Assembly (NCBI GenBank): GCA_035079385.1
Contig: JAVHKY010000052.1
Coordinates: 8,370,001 to 8,434,000, forward strand
Source of the DNA: Aspidiotus rigidus
Taxonomy: Eukaryota > Arthropoda > Insecta > Hemiptera > Diaspididae
Direction: 5' to 3'
Length of the DNA stretch: 64,000 nt
Part shown: positions 12,241 through 25,226 of the stretch, one piece after another
How the letters are laid out: every line of letters starts with the position of its first letter
How positions within the stretch are numbered: position 1 is the first letter of the stretch
The notes under the pieces: model-generated
Database searches by the model: none
What the model saw: the letters and a program-made list of their open reading frames with translations, nothing else
What the model was told of the DNA's origin: nothing
Position numbers and translations under genes: made by a program

Positions 12241-13081
12241 TTTTCTCACACATTTTTTGAATTTATTTCTGACCTTCCTCCTTCAATCAACATTTACATT
12301 CAAATCAATTTTTCCATTATTTTCCTTCATAGTAAGGCTCAGTAGCCATCCTCTTTCCAACCTTTTCCTTTTTTTTCTTATTTTTTATAATTTATCCTCT
12401 TTAAATTTTAAAGAGCGTTTAAAACATACTCCCTGGCTCCAATATTGAGGTTTGAAGAGGAGCTGCTAAGAGAACAGTCAAAGTCTGGCAGTTAGGCTCC
12501 TTCAACCAAACTGCTAGAGATATGGAATCGACCACTCAGGAGAGCATAAGACAAAGAAGTCCGTGACTTCTGAAGAAAAGAAGACGAAAGTAAATGTGTC
12601 CTAGAAGACGGTAATTCTTGTTTTTGGATGTTCCGGACACCTCTGTCTCATGATTTTTTTTTTTTTCGAGAAGACAATTCTGTGTCTGCGGCAGTTTTGT
12701 TCAAGGATCATAACTGCCGGACAGGACAGGTCTCTTAGGTCTTCGTCAATCCGCGATGTTAGAGTCAAACTTCGGACCCTGAAATTTTCTGTTGACCTGC
12801 AACATGCCACGCAGAGGACTTTCACAAGGAAGAGGAGTCATATTCGTGAGAGATTTTGGTGTAATTTCTGGTACTTTTTTACCTAATTCTTCTTCTTGAA
12901 CACATTCTGTCGCTATACTGGAATCAGCTCTGATGGTTCCCTCAATTTTTTCATGTCTGACAAATATTTCATGAATTGTTCAGTTCCATGGTATGACGCG
13001 AGACTGACAATATTAAAATTGGTGAGCAGTAGCAGATCTATACCTCTTGCGATTATTCAGTACCCACTTCACTGGCTTCTG
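12241..13081. other. No gene recognised
   Basis: AT-rich DNA after the old LINE tail. Only short ORFs without recognisable motifs. The LINE 3' end probably lies here, but I cannot place it. Confidence 0.5.
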
Positions 13082-13518
13082 CCCTAGTAACATTTTCGCA
13101 GCAGAAACGACAGCGTTTCGGCCGCGTGGCGTAAAATATAGCAGAAACGACAGCGTTTTTTTACATTTTCTGCCCTCCAATGCGGCAGAATGAGTGTCGC
13201 GTAACGCTCCGCAGAAACGCTCGCGTTTTTGCCATGTCGTACAGGGTTTACGCCTGGCGTTTCGGGTATACTGAAAAGGTGCGCGTACTGATCAGTGTTT
13301 CTGCCAGCGTTTCTACATGGTAATATGAGAGGATGCGCTACACTTTTCCGCTGGCCCAAAATGTAAATTGATTAGCTAGCTGACTTGTCATTGTATTTGA
13401 CTCGCGTGGGCAAGTAACACTACTACCTATCTACACATTGAAAATATTTACTTAATAATTAAAAAATGCATAAAAGAAATTATATACGAGTCTGAAAGTG
13501 TTTTCAACTCTGGGTGAT

Positions 13519-13727
13519 GTTGACCGTTTTTTGAAATTGGCTCTGATTATCAAAAAATGTTCATGTCAAGTTCCCGCGATTTGTTGCGACGCGCAATGTA
13601 TGTTTTTGTACACGTTTGCAAAATTTTCGATACCTCGATAACATACATATATATTACGCGAAATCGTGGGAACTTGATATGATCATTTCTCAATAACCAT
13701 AAGAGCCAATTTCGAAAATTGGTCAAC
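13519..13727. mobile_element. 209-bp MITE
   Basis: Inverted termini GTTGACC then TTTTGAAATTGGCTCT on the left, the reverse on the right, plus an inner arm (CAAGTTCCCGCGAT against ATCGTGGGAACTTG). Confidence 0.75.
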
Positions 13728-15780
13728 GGCATATCGTGGTCAAAGTCAAAAATTTTTCTAGAATCGTATTATTTTCTTTCATGCATTTTTCATTTTTTTT
13801 TTTTTTGTGTAGTGTAATTTGCTACACCATCCACATTCTAATTCAGATATTAAAATATACCGATAGGTAAAGCTTTCGTGAGTTAAATTATTGAAGATAG
13901 ACAAGAGACATTCAGATAGGTATACAAACAGCACGAATAGAATCTCAACGCATATCCTTTACAAATGCATTGTATTCTATAAAATTTTGAAAATTTTCGA
14001 CAGCATAGCTTTTTGAACTGATGACATATCGAAATAGGCTTGCAAATCCTGCAAAGTAGGTACGTACGTAAGTCATTAACGGATAGCAAAATTATCTTTT
14101 CTAAATCAACAAATTCAAGAGAAGTATAATTTCAACCAGATTAATAATTAGATATTCAGAACTTATGTAACCAAAAGTTTTCATTGACTACAGCATAAAA
14201 TAATCTTTCAGCCAACTTTCAGCACTCCACAAAATTCGTCGTAATGTGTACATAAATCTATGACACATGCAATTTCTTGATCAGTTTTCTCAAGAAGTTC
14301 CCCATGGCCCAACTGGAAATTCAGAGTGAGGTGGACGTCGGCATGTGTGCCAGGGTGTGTGCCAACATACAGACCAGGTGGAACGTAAAGGCACTCGTGG
14401 ACGCGGAAGTAAACGTACGGTTTCTTTCCGTAATCATACTATACAGTCGAACATATTTTTCCACGAACCGCTACCGTAGTGATACACATTGCAAAACTAC
14501 AAGATCTCTAAAGTCAAGCAACAGGTCAAAATTTAAAGAAGAGTACTCCGCGTCAATGAAAACACAATGTTTATTTATGAAAAGTGAGGCATTAGGTACT
14601 TATAGTCCCAATACAGTTGTGGTGGATGGTGGTGGAAGGGATGAGGCTACCTTTTCACGACAAATTCTTGATCCTTAATTTCAGACAATCGAAAGTTTTT
14701 TCAGTCGTTATCATCATTTTTTATTAGTATTATTATCTCTCTTTTTATTGAACAAGTTTATTAGGTATTTACTCTGCAAATTTTACGCAAAAATTGATCG
14801 TTTGTATTTTTGCGATGAAATTATCAGGATATAACACATCAACTTCATTTGGAGACGAAGAAAAAAAAAAAAAATTGTTCTAGCTATACCGCATTTGAAT
14901 AAAATTGACGAGAATGTCGATCAACTAAAGAGCGGTTTAATTCTCTGTAGACCAACCTAAATAATAGGTAATTCAATTGCGTATCAAAACATTCGTAAAT
15001 CTTATACCTGTCTACCTCATCCAATATCAAATAAATAGTTGTGCCAGTAGCATTTCTATTTTCATTTCTCTTTTATTTGTCTTAGCTACAGAACTGATAT
15101 CCTAAGAAGGATATTAAACTTGACTTCCTTACCTACTATAAATTATCACGAGGAAAAAAAAAAAATTGAAATTGATGAAGCAGAATTGACGCATTTACCG
15201 ATTTTATTTTTTTCTCTATTTTATTTTCTAATTAATAATTAGAAAAAAATGAAATCGGATTTTCCCCAAAAAACGACGAAATGGAACGGATAGGTAATTA
15301 TATCAATTTTCAATAATAAATTCGACGATAATGTTTGTTTTGATTTAGCCTATAGTATGTTGCAGATATTTTTTTTTCTTTCAGAGATACACAATATACC
15401 CACATCAATTTTTAGACCAATTGAATCATTTAAATATCGAATTGATCGATATCTGATATTTGAAATTCTCAATAAGTCTCGCTCTCGAGTGGACCAAGCA
15501 GGTGCTACAAAGTCCACTTCACTCAGTAACGTTGACAACTCAATTTTTGACCGCAATAAAGTCCAACATGAGTAATAAGAGACCGCAACTTCCCTCCTCA
15601 CTGTGAGGGTGGTGAGTTTGTACCCTGACTTTAATTCTATGTATGATATTGTTGAGTCATAACAACCAAAGTCTTTGAAATATGAATAATATAGACGTAT
15701 GTTAGGTACAGACTCTTGAATAATGGATGTGAATGAAAAACACTGACTGCTAGAAATTTCTAAATTACTCATCACGATCG
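13728..15780. other. No gene recognised
   Basis: AT-rich, with short ORFs (for example 14277-14678 plus and 15350-15775 minus) that show no motif or splice pattern. A short purine-rich run lies near 14860. Confidence 0.5.
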
Positions 15781-15789
15781 CCGCGGGAG

Positions 15790-16960
15790 ATCAAAATAAT
15801 AGTTTTATATCCATACTGAAAATTGGAATTTTTCTTCCCCTTGAAGTGTGGGTACAATTCGATTCAATCACAAATATGGACGTAAGTACTCAGAATTCGA
15901 TTATTCCGTTGATATCGTTCTCTATGCAGGATAATGCTCCATTCAAGTATAACTGATACCTAGATGAATATATTCCGTCCCTCAGTAGCTACCAATAGAT
16001 AAGATCTGCAGAAAAGTACAAAATATTCGTCATCAGCTAGGAATATAACTATCACATCATGTACTGAAAGTAAGATGTGTGTACCTCAAAATTGAAATTT
16101 TTCTTTACCTTGACGTAAGTAAATACAGTTCAATTCGATTAAGAACATAGGCCAAGAACTCTGAATTCAAATATTCGCTGCAATATCGTAGAGCATATCT
16201 TGGTACTAAATGCGGAATAATCTTCAAATCAATTAGAATCCCTCCTAAGTTATTATACCTATTAGGTACCTAGATATATGTGAGATCTGTGAAAGACGTA
16301 AGAAGTATTTGTCACTTATAATTTACATCACGTACAGTAAAATATGAGGGGCGTGCTGCTAATCGAAATTCAGCTTAAATACCTACCTCTTATGTAAATG
16401 TACGCATTTCAATTCAATTAGAAATATCGGAATTCTGAAGTCAATTATCCACACGCTGATACTCTTTGTAGAATTTTTCTCGATTCAAGTAGTTATAATT
16501 GAGATGAATACCATTCCTTATAGCTATTGTAGCAGATCTGTGGAAGGCGTACGAAACATTATCCATCAGTAATAGGTACAAGAAAATAAGTACATGAAAA
16601 TAAGTACCTACATACAGTATAGAACAAGGTGCTTGAGCTGGAAACTTGGGATTTTTCTTAACCGTGACATTACATGCAGTTCGATCAGTCCATTGCTGCG
16701 AAAATATGTGCCCTCTGAATTAGCCCCGACTCAAGTAGGTAGATAGATAAATATGATACTTGAATGATATTCTTAAACTGTGGAAGATGAAATGTAGCAT
16801 AATTCGACGAATTCTTTCTAAGGAACATTTCAAATACTCTCACACAATGCCCAAGGTGCCTGCCAATGAATAGGTATAATAAGGTGCGATGATATATAAT
16901 ACGACTTTGTTCACCGAATTCATGATTGGAGAAAATGTTCGATTGTGATCAAGCGGAAAT
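15790..16960. repeat. Diverged tandem array, about 280-bp period
   Basis: Recurrent landmarks: a GAAATTTTTCTT-type block followed by CCTTGA (about 15825, 16090, 16365, 16645, perhaps 16955), each followed about 40 bases on by CAATTCGATT-like sequence and later by an AAGATCTGxxGAAA block. Four to five units, heavily diverged. Confidence 0.6.
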
Positions 16961-18237
16961 TCCTCCCTGCATATTGTAATATAATTATACATATATTAGG
17001 TAACACAAATACTGATGTAGGAGTACTTACACAAGATGTAGAACCTCTGGAAGAACCGCAATGCTTCTAGAATTTCTAGCTACTCTTCAACAAGCAACAA
17101 CACTGTCAATTGGAATTTGAAATCCAAAATAAATATCTATGTGGATGACGAATTCAATGTTTCTTTTTTTTAATTGAATTCATTCACTTTCAACGTGAAG
17201 CTACTAAAAAATGATAACACAGTCAAAATACAGGATCTAACGAATTGGACCTCTCCGTGTCTTCGAAACGAACCTATTCTCCAAATTACGTGAAAAAATA
17301 TGATAGCTCATCGTTATTATGAGTCTGCCCCTAGTGCGATGACGTCACGAAAATGACGGTAAATCCAGTTCGCTGACCTGAACTGACCCAATGAACTCCA
17401 ATCGTACAGCTGTGATGGTAAATATTCTCCATTTTGTAATGTTGCGCGCAAAATATACTAGGTCAGTACCCTGTCGTTTACTTGTCAATTTCGTTTGAGT
17501 AATTTACTAATTTTCAAATTTCATTGTTCGTTCGTGTGTTCCGGCCGTGTTTTATGGCAAAATTATTTACGAGTAAGTACCTCTTGTACTTTTAGCTTTT
17601 ACTCTGGTTTCTTGATGAGCATCATAACGGGGGTTTCTTGCGGGAAAGAGTGTAAGTGCCAATAACAAAATTTTTCAGGAGAGCGATTTAAAGGTAAAAT
17701 GAGGTTCTCGAACGCAATACAAACGTTTCCTCGAAAAGCGTGTATGTACCACAAAAATATCAATGAGACACTTAACAGAGCATGAAAATTGTGTGACTCT
17801 AATTATGTAGGATCAATGAAAACATTATTTTTGGTTCCGATGGCACTGATACTCTTTTCCTCGGACAGCCTTCAAATGATGATATTTTCCTTGCGACAAC
17901 ATTTTAAGACGTCCCTTAACGTTAAATAAGCGCATAATAAGCTAATATAGCTTTGATAAATACTTTCTACTCTTCTAGCTCTATGCGCTTATCGTAATGC
18001 GATGAAGGGAGCTCAAGGGAGTAGGTAGAATTTGTCGCATGATATACTCAATTTTGAAACAGCATTGCTTTATGTTATCATAGGTTGAAAAGCGAGTGAA
18101 ATATATTCGTTAGCAATTTTTATGAAGTAAGGTGTAATACAGTATCATCCGCTGGATTTATTTCAGTACGTAAGTAGCTTGTATATATGGATACCTATAT
18201 GAATAAAACTTGAAATGATTAGTCTATACTTTTCTAA
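16961..18237. other. No gene recognised; CRE site and a possible short first exon
   Basis: Contains TGACGTCA at 17340-17347 and, about 210 bases on, ATGGCAAAATTATTTACGA followed by a good donor GTAAGT (about 17552-17577). I could not find a following exon in frame, so no gene is called. Confidence 0.35.
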
Positions 18238-19285
18238 GCACCATAACCCCACGTATGATTGGTCTCGAGATCATATTTTTTTCTAGGAAATATCGATAAG
18301 AACACCTACTCACACCCAACCCTAATTATTTATCTGAACGATCGATACTTTGAAGGATCATCGTTATTTCCACCTTATTTTTCAGAGCGTCGATTGTATT
18401 TCACGACTAAATTATAATATCCCAGAAAATTTCAGCTTAACATTTCTTCAAACAATTTAGGTATCTGTTTGTTCAGTTCAATTTTTAATATTTTCATTAC
18501 TTATAATTTTCTTTCAATTTGAAATAAAACGAAATTATTTCTTTTCTTATTTTCAAATCATAGGCACTCCAGCCGGTATATATTTAATTGGACCCTAATT
18601 CGAGAATTTTACGACATAGAAAATAAAAATAACTTATATTCTGTCGAGTTTCGATCTGATTAGTTGTAGCCCTGATTGTTGAAGATACTTAGACCAGTAA
18701 GTAGAAAGTGTAAATTGTCGTAGTAGTTACGGACATTTCAGAACATTTGATTGCACCATACTCCACGTATGATCGGTCCCAAGAACATTTTTTTAGGAAA
18801 TATCGATAAAAACACCTTCACGTCCAACCCTAATTATTTATTTGAACGATCGATATTTCGAAGGATCATCGTAATTACTCGTATTTCTGCTTTATTTTTC
18901 AGAGCGTCGATCGTATTTGACGACTAAATTAAATACGTAGGCTACCTAATTAATATCCCAGAAAATTGCAGCTTAATATTTCTTCAAACAATTTAAGTAT
19001 CTGTTTGTTCAGTTCAATTTTTAATATTTTCATTACTCATTTTCTTTCAATTTGAAATGAAACGAAACTAATTCTTTTCTCATTTTCAGATCATAGGTAC
19101 TCTAGCTGGTGAGCCTATATTTAATTAGACCCTAATTCCAGAGTTTCACGACATAGAAAATAAAAATATATCTTTCGAGTTTCGACGATCTGATTAATTA
19201 TAGTCCTGACTATTGAAGATAGATCGGTAAGTAGAAACTATAAATTGTCGTATATAGGCCTAGTTGCGGATATTTCAGAACATTT
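18238..19285. repeat. Direct duplication, about 510-bp unit
   Basis: 18238-18740 and 18757-19285 align along their length (shared GGAAATATCGATAA, CAACCCTAATTATTTAT, AGAGCGTCGAT, TAGGTATCTGTTTGTTCAG and GACATAGAAAATAAAAAT blocks) with many substitutions and small indels, hence old. A smaller direct repeat follows: 19299-19410 against 19651-19745 (ATTTATAAACTGAGTTTCAT). Confidence 0.8.
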
Positions 19286-20424
19286 CATCGATCATTCAGG
19301 TTTGCTTGATGGATTATAGGTATTTTTTTACTCTGTTATCAGTTGATGTGACGTCATAAAGATAGAATTTATAAACTGAGTTTCATTGTTCATTCTACAA
19401 ATATTTATTGAATTTTATTTTCGATAATATTTTATTCAAATTTAGTACACTTGTATCTCGCTTCCCACAGCCCCTAGAGCCTTGAATTTTGTTTTGTCAA
19501 ATTTTATTTGTTTTATTGTTAAATTTGTAAAGATCGCAGAAACAACTGTTATAGCCTCGTAGCAGTTTGGGCAGGGGGAGGGGGAGTGGTTTTTCTGGAA
19601 ACGTTTTGTAGGTTTTAGATCACTCCTAGCCTAAATTATAACAAAATTCAGGTTTCCTTGTTGGATTATAGGTATTTTTATTCTGTTATCAGTTGAGAAT
19701 TTATAAACTGAGTTTCATTGTTCATTCTACAAATATTTGGCATGATTGATACCTAGGTCATTGGTATTTAATTTAAAGAGAGGGAGTGACTCTCTCAATG
19801 ATTTTTTCATTGTGAGAAGAAAAGTCGTGTACTACTCACGCGACCGCGTGAGTGTTTTTTTTTTTTTTTTTTGGTTTTGTTTCGCGTAGGGTTATTAAAT
19901 CGAAGATCTCATAAGTTAGCTTTTATCGGTGTGTAACGAAACTTTGTAAAGTAGGTACTCTAGAACAAAAGATTCGTAACTTAAAATCGTCATAAAACTG
20001 AATTACTGCTGTTCAGTGCTTAAATAATATTCTGAAATCTTACTCTTATCCAAGTTATCTGGATTAAAAAATAACGAGCACCGTATGACCAATCAAAAAA
20101 ATTAGAAATAGTAAAAAGTATTAGGTATTCGAATTTTTTTTATTTTCGTCTTCTGTAAAATTTGTTACAATATTTTTAACTAACAAAGTTTCCATACCTT
20201 AACGCTGATATGAGAAATAATATTTGTTCATATTGGTGAGCTAAAAATATTCAAATTTGAAAGCGAATTTTCCATTTTATAATATCGTTATATTTTCTAC
20301 ACGTGACTTCGAGCTCGTACTTAGTACACTTCGTTCTACTAACTGGTATAGATCACGTGCATGTTCACAATAAAATGTGTACGAAGTAACTTGTATCTAG
20401 GCAGGAGAAAACGCAAGGGTATCC

Positions 20425-20554
20425 TATACTCCGTTCACGTTAAGAAAGGATAGAAATACGTACCTCGAGAACGGAACGCTCCAGGTAATTTTAATCTACC
20501 GTTCCGTTCTCGAGGTACATACTGCTATCCTTTCTTAGTGTGAACAGAGTATAC
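20425..20554. mobile_element. 130-bp hairpin MITE, copy 1
   Basis: Begins ACTCCGTTCACGTTAAGAAA and ends with its near reverse complement; the inner arms share CTCGAGAACGGAACG. The same element is at 24401-24526. Confidence 0.85.
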
Positions 20555-21720
20555 ATAGTCGACGCAATCATGAAATAGAGTGGCGGGGAAGAGGAAGAGG
20601 CTCTTCATTAGGTAGCTACTTTTGGTTTTATGCGCAGAATCGTTACAATTGAGCAGTCAATTTTCGAGAATCAATTTTAATGTTATTTAACTCCTTTGAA
20701 AAAATTGCACGACGAAAATTCATGGTTCAAATTTGATATACTCGTACTTACCGGATAGGTCAAAATGATGTTACAAGTTAAATGAGAGTTGGCACTGAAT
20801 TCACTCCAGCTCAAAAACGCAAAACGTTAGATGTACACTTTAAATTTACAAAATTTGTATCTCAATTTTATCTTCAATTTACGCCCCTATACGAAACTGT
20901 CTACGACTTTCCTGAGTCGTGTTATGGCCCAAATTGTGCCAAAAATTGATCAATTTGACAAATTCAATGACGGGACAGAGAATGCAGAATTCTAAGTTCG
21001 GACGTCATAAGAAGACATGTTCGACAGATAGGTATCTTTCATGATAATAAGGGGCGAGGAGGGGAAAGAAGAGAGTCAACCCGAGATAAGAGTGTGTATG
21101 ACGAGTGTATCAAATTTTGAGGCACCTATTTTCGCGAGACTTTCGCCCGTTCACTATAGGAGGGAAGAATGATGTTTAGATAAGAGGTTCCTTTCTAATT
21201 TTTTCGCGTTTATTATTCGAATAATTTTTATAATTTTACAGCCAAAGCTTGGAAATTAGGGTAGATCAGTGGAATGGTTTAAGGTTGGAAGTTGGAGAAG
21301 GATGGGGTTAGTATTTTGGGGGAATAAGAAGAGATTTTATTTGCATTGTGTTCTACTAGATCTCCATGACCTGAGATCTCAGCAAAGGTTATGTGGAAAT
21401 GTTATAGTAAAAAAGAAGAGAGATGAGTGGTTAAACTGAGGTAAATGCTGTTCATCGAAAAAGTGTTTCGGAAAGAACTGATTAAAATAAAGAGAGAGTC
21501 AGTGAGGAGAAGATATAGTTTTTAAGAGACTTCGGGCTCAGGTGGGTTATACGCAGGCAGTGAGTATAACGTTTATTTCAGCCATATAAATTGGGGCCGA
21601 GTTTCTCACAATGTATTTGAAAGATTCTGCTATTGGAGTAGTTCTAATGTGTCTAGCAGGAAATAGTTGATTGAGAAAATTTTAGTATTTGTAATGTAAA
21701 TGTATATTCTCATTTATAGG
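20555..21720. other. No gene recognised
   Basis: Mixed-composition DNA with purine-rich stretches around 21050 and 21300-21540. Could hold introns or upstream exons of the gene at 21721-22094, but none was identified. Confidence 0.4.
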
Positions 21721-22094
21721 TGAAATTTTTTATTACCAAGTCGAAACATTCAGCTGGCAAATTGTCCACGTGGAACAAAGTTGTGAAGCATTTATTGGGG
21801 CTGATATTTCACGGTGACATCACCGAAAAATACACTCTGGCGGGCACAAAAGACGAAGACAGTCTTATGACGACAGTCTTATGACAACGTCTTTAATAAA
21901 AGCTCTCAGAGGTAAGTTAATATTATTTGTGACCGCGCATCATAGAATCATGCCTAATACCTATATTATTCTTTTTACATTTTTCAGAAGCTCTCAAAGA
22001 ACTGGGACTTAGCAACAATGATAAGTTTACGACGTACATACAGCAGTTCTTAAAAAATTTGCTGGATCAGCGAACCACACGCTCAAACAAATAG
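21721..22094 (+). pseudogene. Small spliced coding remnant, BEN-like C-terminal domain
   Basis: An exon opens after TTTATAG at 21720 and runs to the donor GAG|GTAAGT (about 21911). A second exon follows TTTTTCAG (about 21987) and ends at TAG, 22094. The readable protein includes STWNKVVKHLLGLIFHGDIT, SLIKALREALKELGLS and FTTYIQQFLKNLLDQ. The helix pattern (an LL-LIF start, then two helices) resembles BEN domains, which are DNA- or protein-binding modules; this is tentative. A 14-bp direct duplication (GACAGTCTTATGAC repeated, about 21861-21885) breaks the frame. An AATAAA lies about 95 bases after the stop. It lies just inside the right terminus of the candidate 9.5-kb element. Confidence 0.4.
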
Positions 22095-22118
22095 AAGACG
22101 CCTCTCCTTTTGTCTTGG

Positions 22119-22147
22119 GCGGGTGTGTGTGTGTGTGTGTGTGTATG
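22119..22147. repeat. (GT)n microsatellite
   Basis: About twelve GT units in the 3' flank of the preceding coding remnant. Confidence 0.9.
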
Positions 22148-22593
22148 AGGGTGCTATTAAGCCAACATAATATTATGTACAAAATCCATAAATAAAACAA
22201 TAGCTAAAAATTGTACCTATTTTGCTTATTTGCGCGTATAATACCAGAGCATGTATTTCTGAACCATTTTCTGGGTCTTTTTCCGCTAACTCTTCAGCCA
22301 GCGGATTTGCGTTTATTAACGACTTCTTTTCTGACGACCGATCTGCATTTATAAACGACAACGTTTTTGCTTCGCGTTTCAGCGCTTGTTTACGCCTTCA
22401 ATTCCGCTGGCGGATCTGCGTTTCATTACGCTATCGTTTCTGCTATGCGTTTAAGCTACCATTTCCGCTATTACTTCTACCTTCATTTCTGCTACGCGGA
22501 TACGCGGGCGTTTTTTCAAAAAGTGGCAATTTCACGCCGGCGTAAACGCACAGCGTAACGCTGTCAGATCTGCTGTTCAAATTGTTACTAGGG

Positions 22594-24400
22594 TGGGAAG
22601 TGAATTGCTCATACAATGTGCTGTATGCAAACTTCTCGTTTATTTTGCAGTGTACCGCCGAATAACTTTTTATTTCGAGGTACTGAACTGCCGAATAACC
22701 TCAACCTTAAAATATATCATGCTGTAAATTAATTCTATTCTTGTCCTTTGATGATGAGCTAATGACGATTAGCTTAGCTACTTATTTGTGTAGCTTGGTT
22801 ATCCTTAATAGGTTGCCTGTTGTCTATCAACCAATCTATTGTGGTAGGTTTTCTCGAAGGACGGGTAAAAAAAAGAAAACGAGTATAGATTTCTCTTTTT
22901 TCTTGGGGTGACCGGACTCTCTTTCCCATCTTTGATTGTCGCGCGTTCTCTGTCACGCTACTGCGCTATGCAACCGGTCTTCTCTTTCTTACTTTCACTT
23001 CCTTCCTTTGTAGGACGATCGAAGGTGATTTTGTACTAGGTAATTATTACAATGGATCAGATATACTTGATATCACGGCCCGTGTTTGAAATGCCTTTAT
23101 TCATTTTTACTGGCTGCTTTTTCAACTCTCGTGCGTATCGCCTTTCCGCGCAGTTTCTTCTGAATCAACATTCTCAATAGTTTTGTTTTTTTTTTTTCTT
23201 CTTTTGTTAAATAAGTACCTATATATATTGTTAACAACAATGAACTTTTTTTTCTCTCTCGTCTCGTCAGTGCATTTCATTCCTTCGTTTGGAATTTTTT
23301 TTTTTGCTGCATTGGGCGCGCCTATAGCTGAACGCAGGAAGAATCAACCTCCCTTTAAATTAAAGCAACATATTTACGTTTCTCCACAAGCCAAGTTTCT
23401 TGAAACAGCGCTCCCGAGTTTTTGTATCCAAAACTAAAAATATTGTGAAGCGCGGCACTGTGGCCGTATCCAGCAAAACGACACCATTTATAACAATAGG
23501 ACTATATGTCTGGGCATTGACTAAGGGTTACAAAGTAATATATGTAAGAACGTGAACGTTCTTCACTGTCAGTCGCGTCACTCTCCTACTCACGGACAAA
23601 GTTCGGAGCTCCGACCATATAACGCTATTCCTCTCTCCTCTTGGTTATCCTTCCGAGTGCAGTCAGCTGACCTGCCTTTCCTTCGGGAACTCGACTTTTT
23701 GATTCGATTCTGTGGAAACACAGCATCGCCAGATTTGTCAAGATTTTACATCTTACATATATAGTCAATGCTAGTATTCAAGAACTAGAAGTACGTTAGC
23801 AATAAAAGTCACATATTTGAATTCCAGAGAACTTCAAGATTCTAGATAGAGATCTCTAATACATTAGGAACATCTTGTTTTTGAATATATGTATGTGATC
23901 GAATCGTTCCCTGTGTATTCTTATGGAAATCGACGTCATGATTGGCCCAATAATCGTAATATCGATTACAAATATGGGCACCTTGACTCACTATCGCACA
24001 CTGTTATCAACACTGTGACGTCACCGGGGAATCGGTATATTGAAATAGGGTAGGGAAGTCTGAAGATGAATAATGATGTAACGACTAAATATGGCGGCCC
24101 ATGTCCTCACTCGTTATTGTAGGGCTCTACCTATATGTTACAGACTACTCCGCTTATCAATAATTCTTCAATCGACGCTGGCGAACCTACAATATGCTCA
24201 GTCCAAATTTCTACTTAGTGTGGTTTCTTTAGAAAATCGGTTGATAAGTTCTGCTGAAAAGCTGCAAAGGTGACCAAAATAAAGTAGCCGATACCACACT
24301 TATATTCCCTATATTATTTGTACACTCATAGAACACCGTAGAATACGTACATACATGACACACATATACAACCTAATTAAAAATGAAGAGCAAGCAGGCT
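22594..24400. other. No gene; dispersed repeat at about 23450-23930
   Basis: Short ORFs without motifs. 23450-23930 is a reverse relative of the repeat at about 5430-5690, with its own central foldback. About 24060-24130 shares a block (GACTAAATATGGCG, CATGTCCTCACT) with about 35730-35810. Confidence 0.5.
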
Positions 24401-24526
24401 ATACTCTGTTCACATTAAGGAAGGATAGAAATATGACCTCGAGAACGGAACGCTCCGGGTAATTTTAATCTACCGTTCCGTTCTGAAGGTCATATTTCTA
24501 TCCTTCCTTAATGTGAACAGAGTGTA
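24401..24526. mobile_element. 126-bp hairpin MITE, copy 2
   Basis: ACTCTGTTCACATTAAGGAA with its inverse at the right end; arms of about 55 bp share CTCGAGAACGGAACGCTCC with copy 1 (20425-20554). Confidence 0.85.
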
Positions 24527-24579
24527 ATAGAAATTCACCCAAATGAAGGAAGTTGGTATAGTATATCCGCAAATAGAAT

Positions 24580-25028
24580 AAGCCTTTCACACTTCAGGTT
24601 CTTAATGCGGATAGTATAAGCGTTTGCCTGATTTGTTATCAAACTTGTAGTCAAACAAAAATTCAACTTTTCATTTTCAAATAATTTTTGTAATTTTGTG
24701 GATTATATTTACATTTTACCATCCCCTAAAGAAGCAAAAATAAAAATTCGCACAAAACTTCCAAGAATTTTGTCAATTTTTCAATCTGAATTTCCTCATT
24801 TTGATAATATGACTACGTGTATGATAAGAAAAATGTAAACAAACGCCAAGTGTGAAAGACTTGACCATTTCTAAAAGAACATTTCAACGGCTACAACTTT
24901 TGTTCTTGGCAATTTTTCATGAAACTCTTTCATTTTTGAGCAAAACTTGAAAACCACTTATTCCCCATATGCAAGTATAGAAAACTTCCTACCAAAACAA
25001 AAGTAAACAAAAACGTTGAAACAACCAA
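24580..25028. mobile_element. MITE of the AAGCCTTTCACACTT family joined to a half-element
   Basis: 24580-24862 is a reverse copy of the 6916-7198 family. It runs directly into 24863-25028, which is the right part of the 258-bp element at 58138-58395 (shared GACCATTTCTAAAAGAACAT, ending AAAGTAAACAAAAACGTTGA). At 57857-58395 the same two families are also neighbours, with both intact, so this locus looks like a deleted relative of that pair. Confidence 0.75.
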
Positions 25029-25029
25029 T

Positions 25030-25226
25030 AGGGCTTTTCCATGTCGGCGCATTGCATACATATTCTCCTACGTGTTATCAAAATGGTAGTATTTCTAACA
25101 TTGCTCTTATGGGTGTTGCTGGATTGCATACTCATTTTCATTGTGGAGTAGTTTGCCATAAGAGCAATGTTACAAATACTACCATTTCGATAACACGTAG
25201 GCAATGCGCCGACATGGAAAAGCCCT
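25030..25226. mobile_element. 197-bp foldback MITE, AGGGCTTTTCC termini
   Basis: AGGGCTTTTCCATGTCGGCG with the exact inverse at the right end, and an inner arm TAACACGTAGG. A diverged copy lies at 51506-51715 with the same interior (CATACTCATTTTCAT). Flanked by TA. Confidence 0.85.

Larger units (their letters stand above)
13082..22593. mobile_element. Candidate 9.5-kb element bounded by CCCTAGTAACA inverted termini
   Basis: The left end begins CCCTAGTAACATTTTCGCAGCAG; the right end finishes with GTTACTAGGG preceded by CTGCTGTTCAAATT, so about 24 bp match inversely with a few mismatches. The inner 250-350 bp of each end is crowded with mirrored GCAGAAACG / CGTTTCTGC units (left about 13099, 13141, 13211; right about 22434, 22482), as in subterminal transposase sites. 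No matching target duplication is visible, so two separate relics of one family remain possible. Except for a small exon pair near the right end (21721-22094) it looks non-coding. Confidence 0.5.

Noticed and set aside
14277..14678. 133-codon plus-strand ORF
   Set aside because: No recognisable motif, no splice or promoter support, compositionally like the flanks.
17552..17577. First exon (ATG, six codons, strong donor)
   Set aside because: No in-frame second exon found; the candidate acceptor near 17678 runs into a stop.
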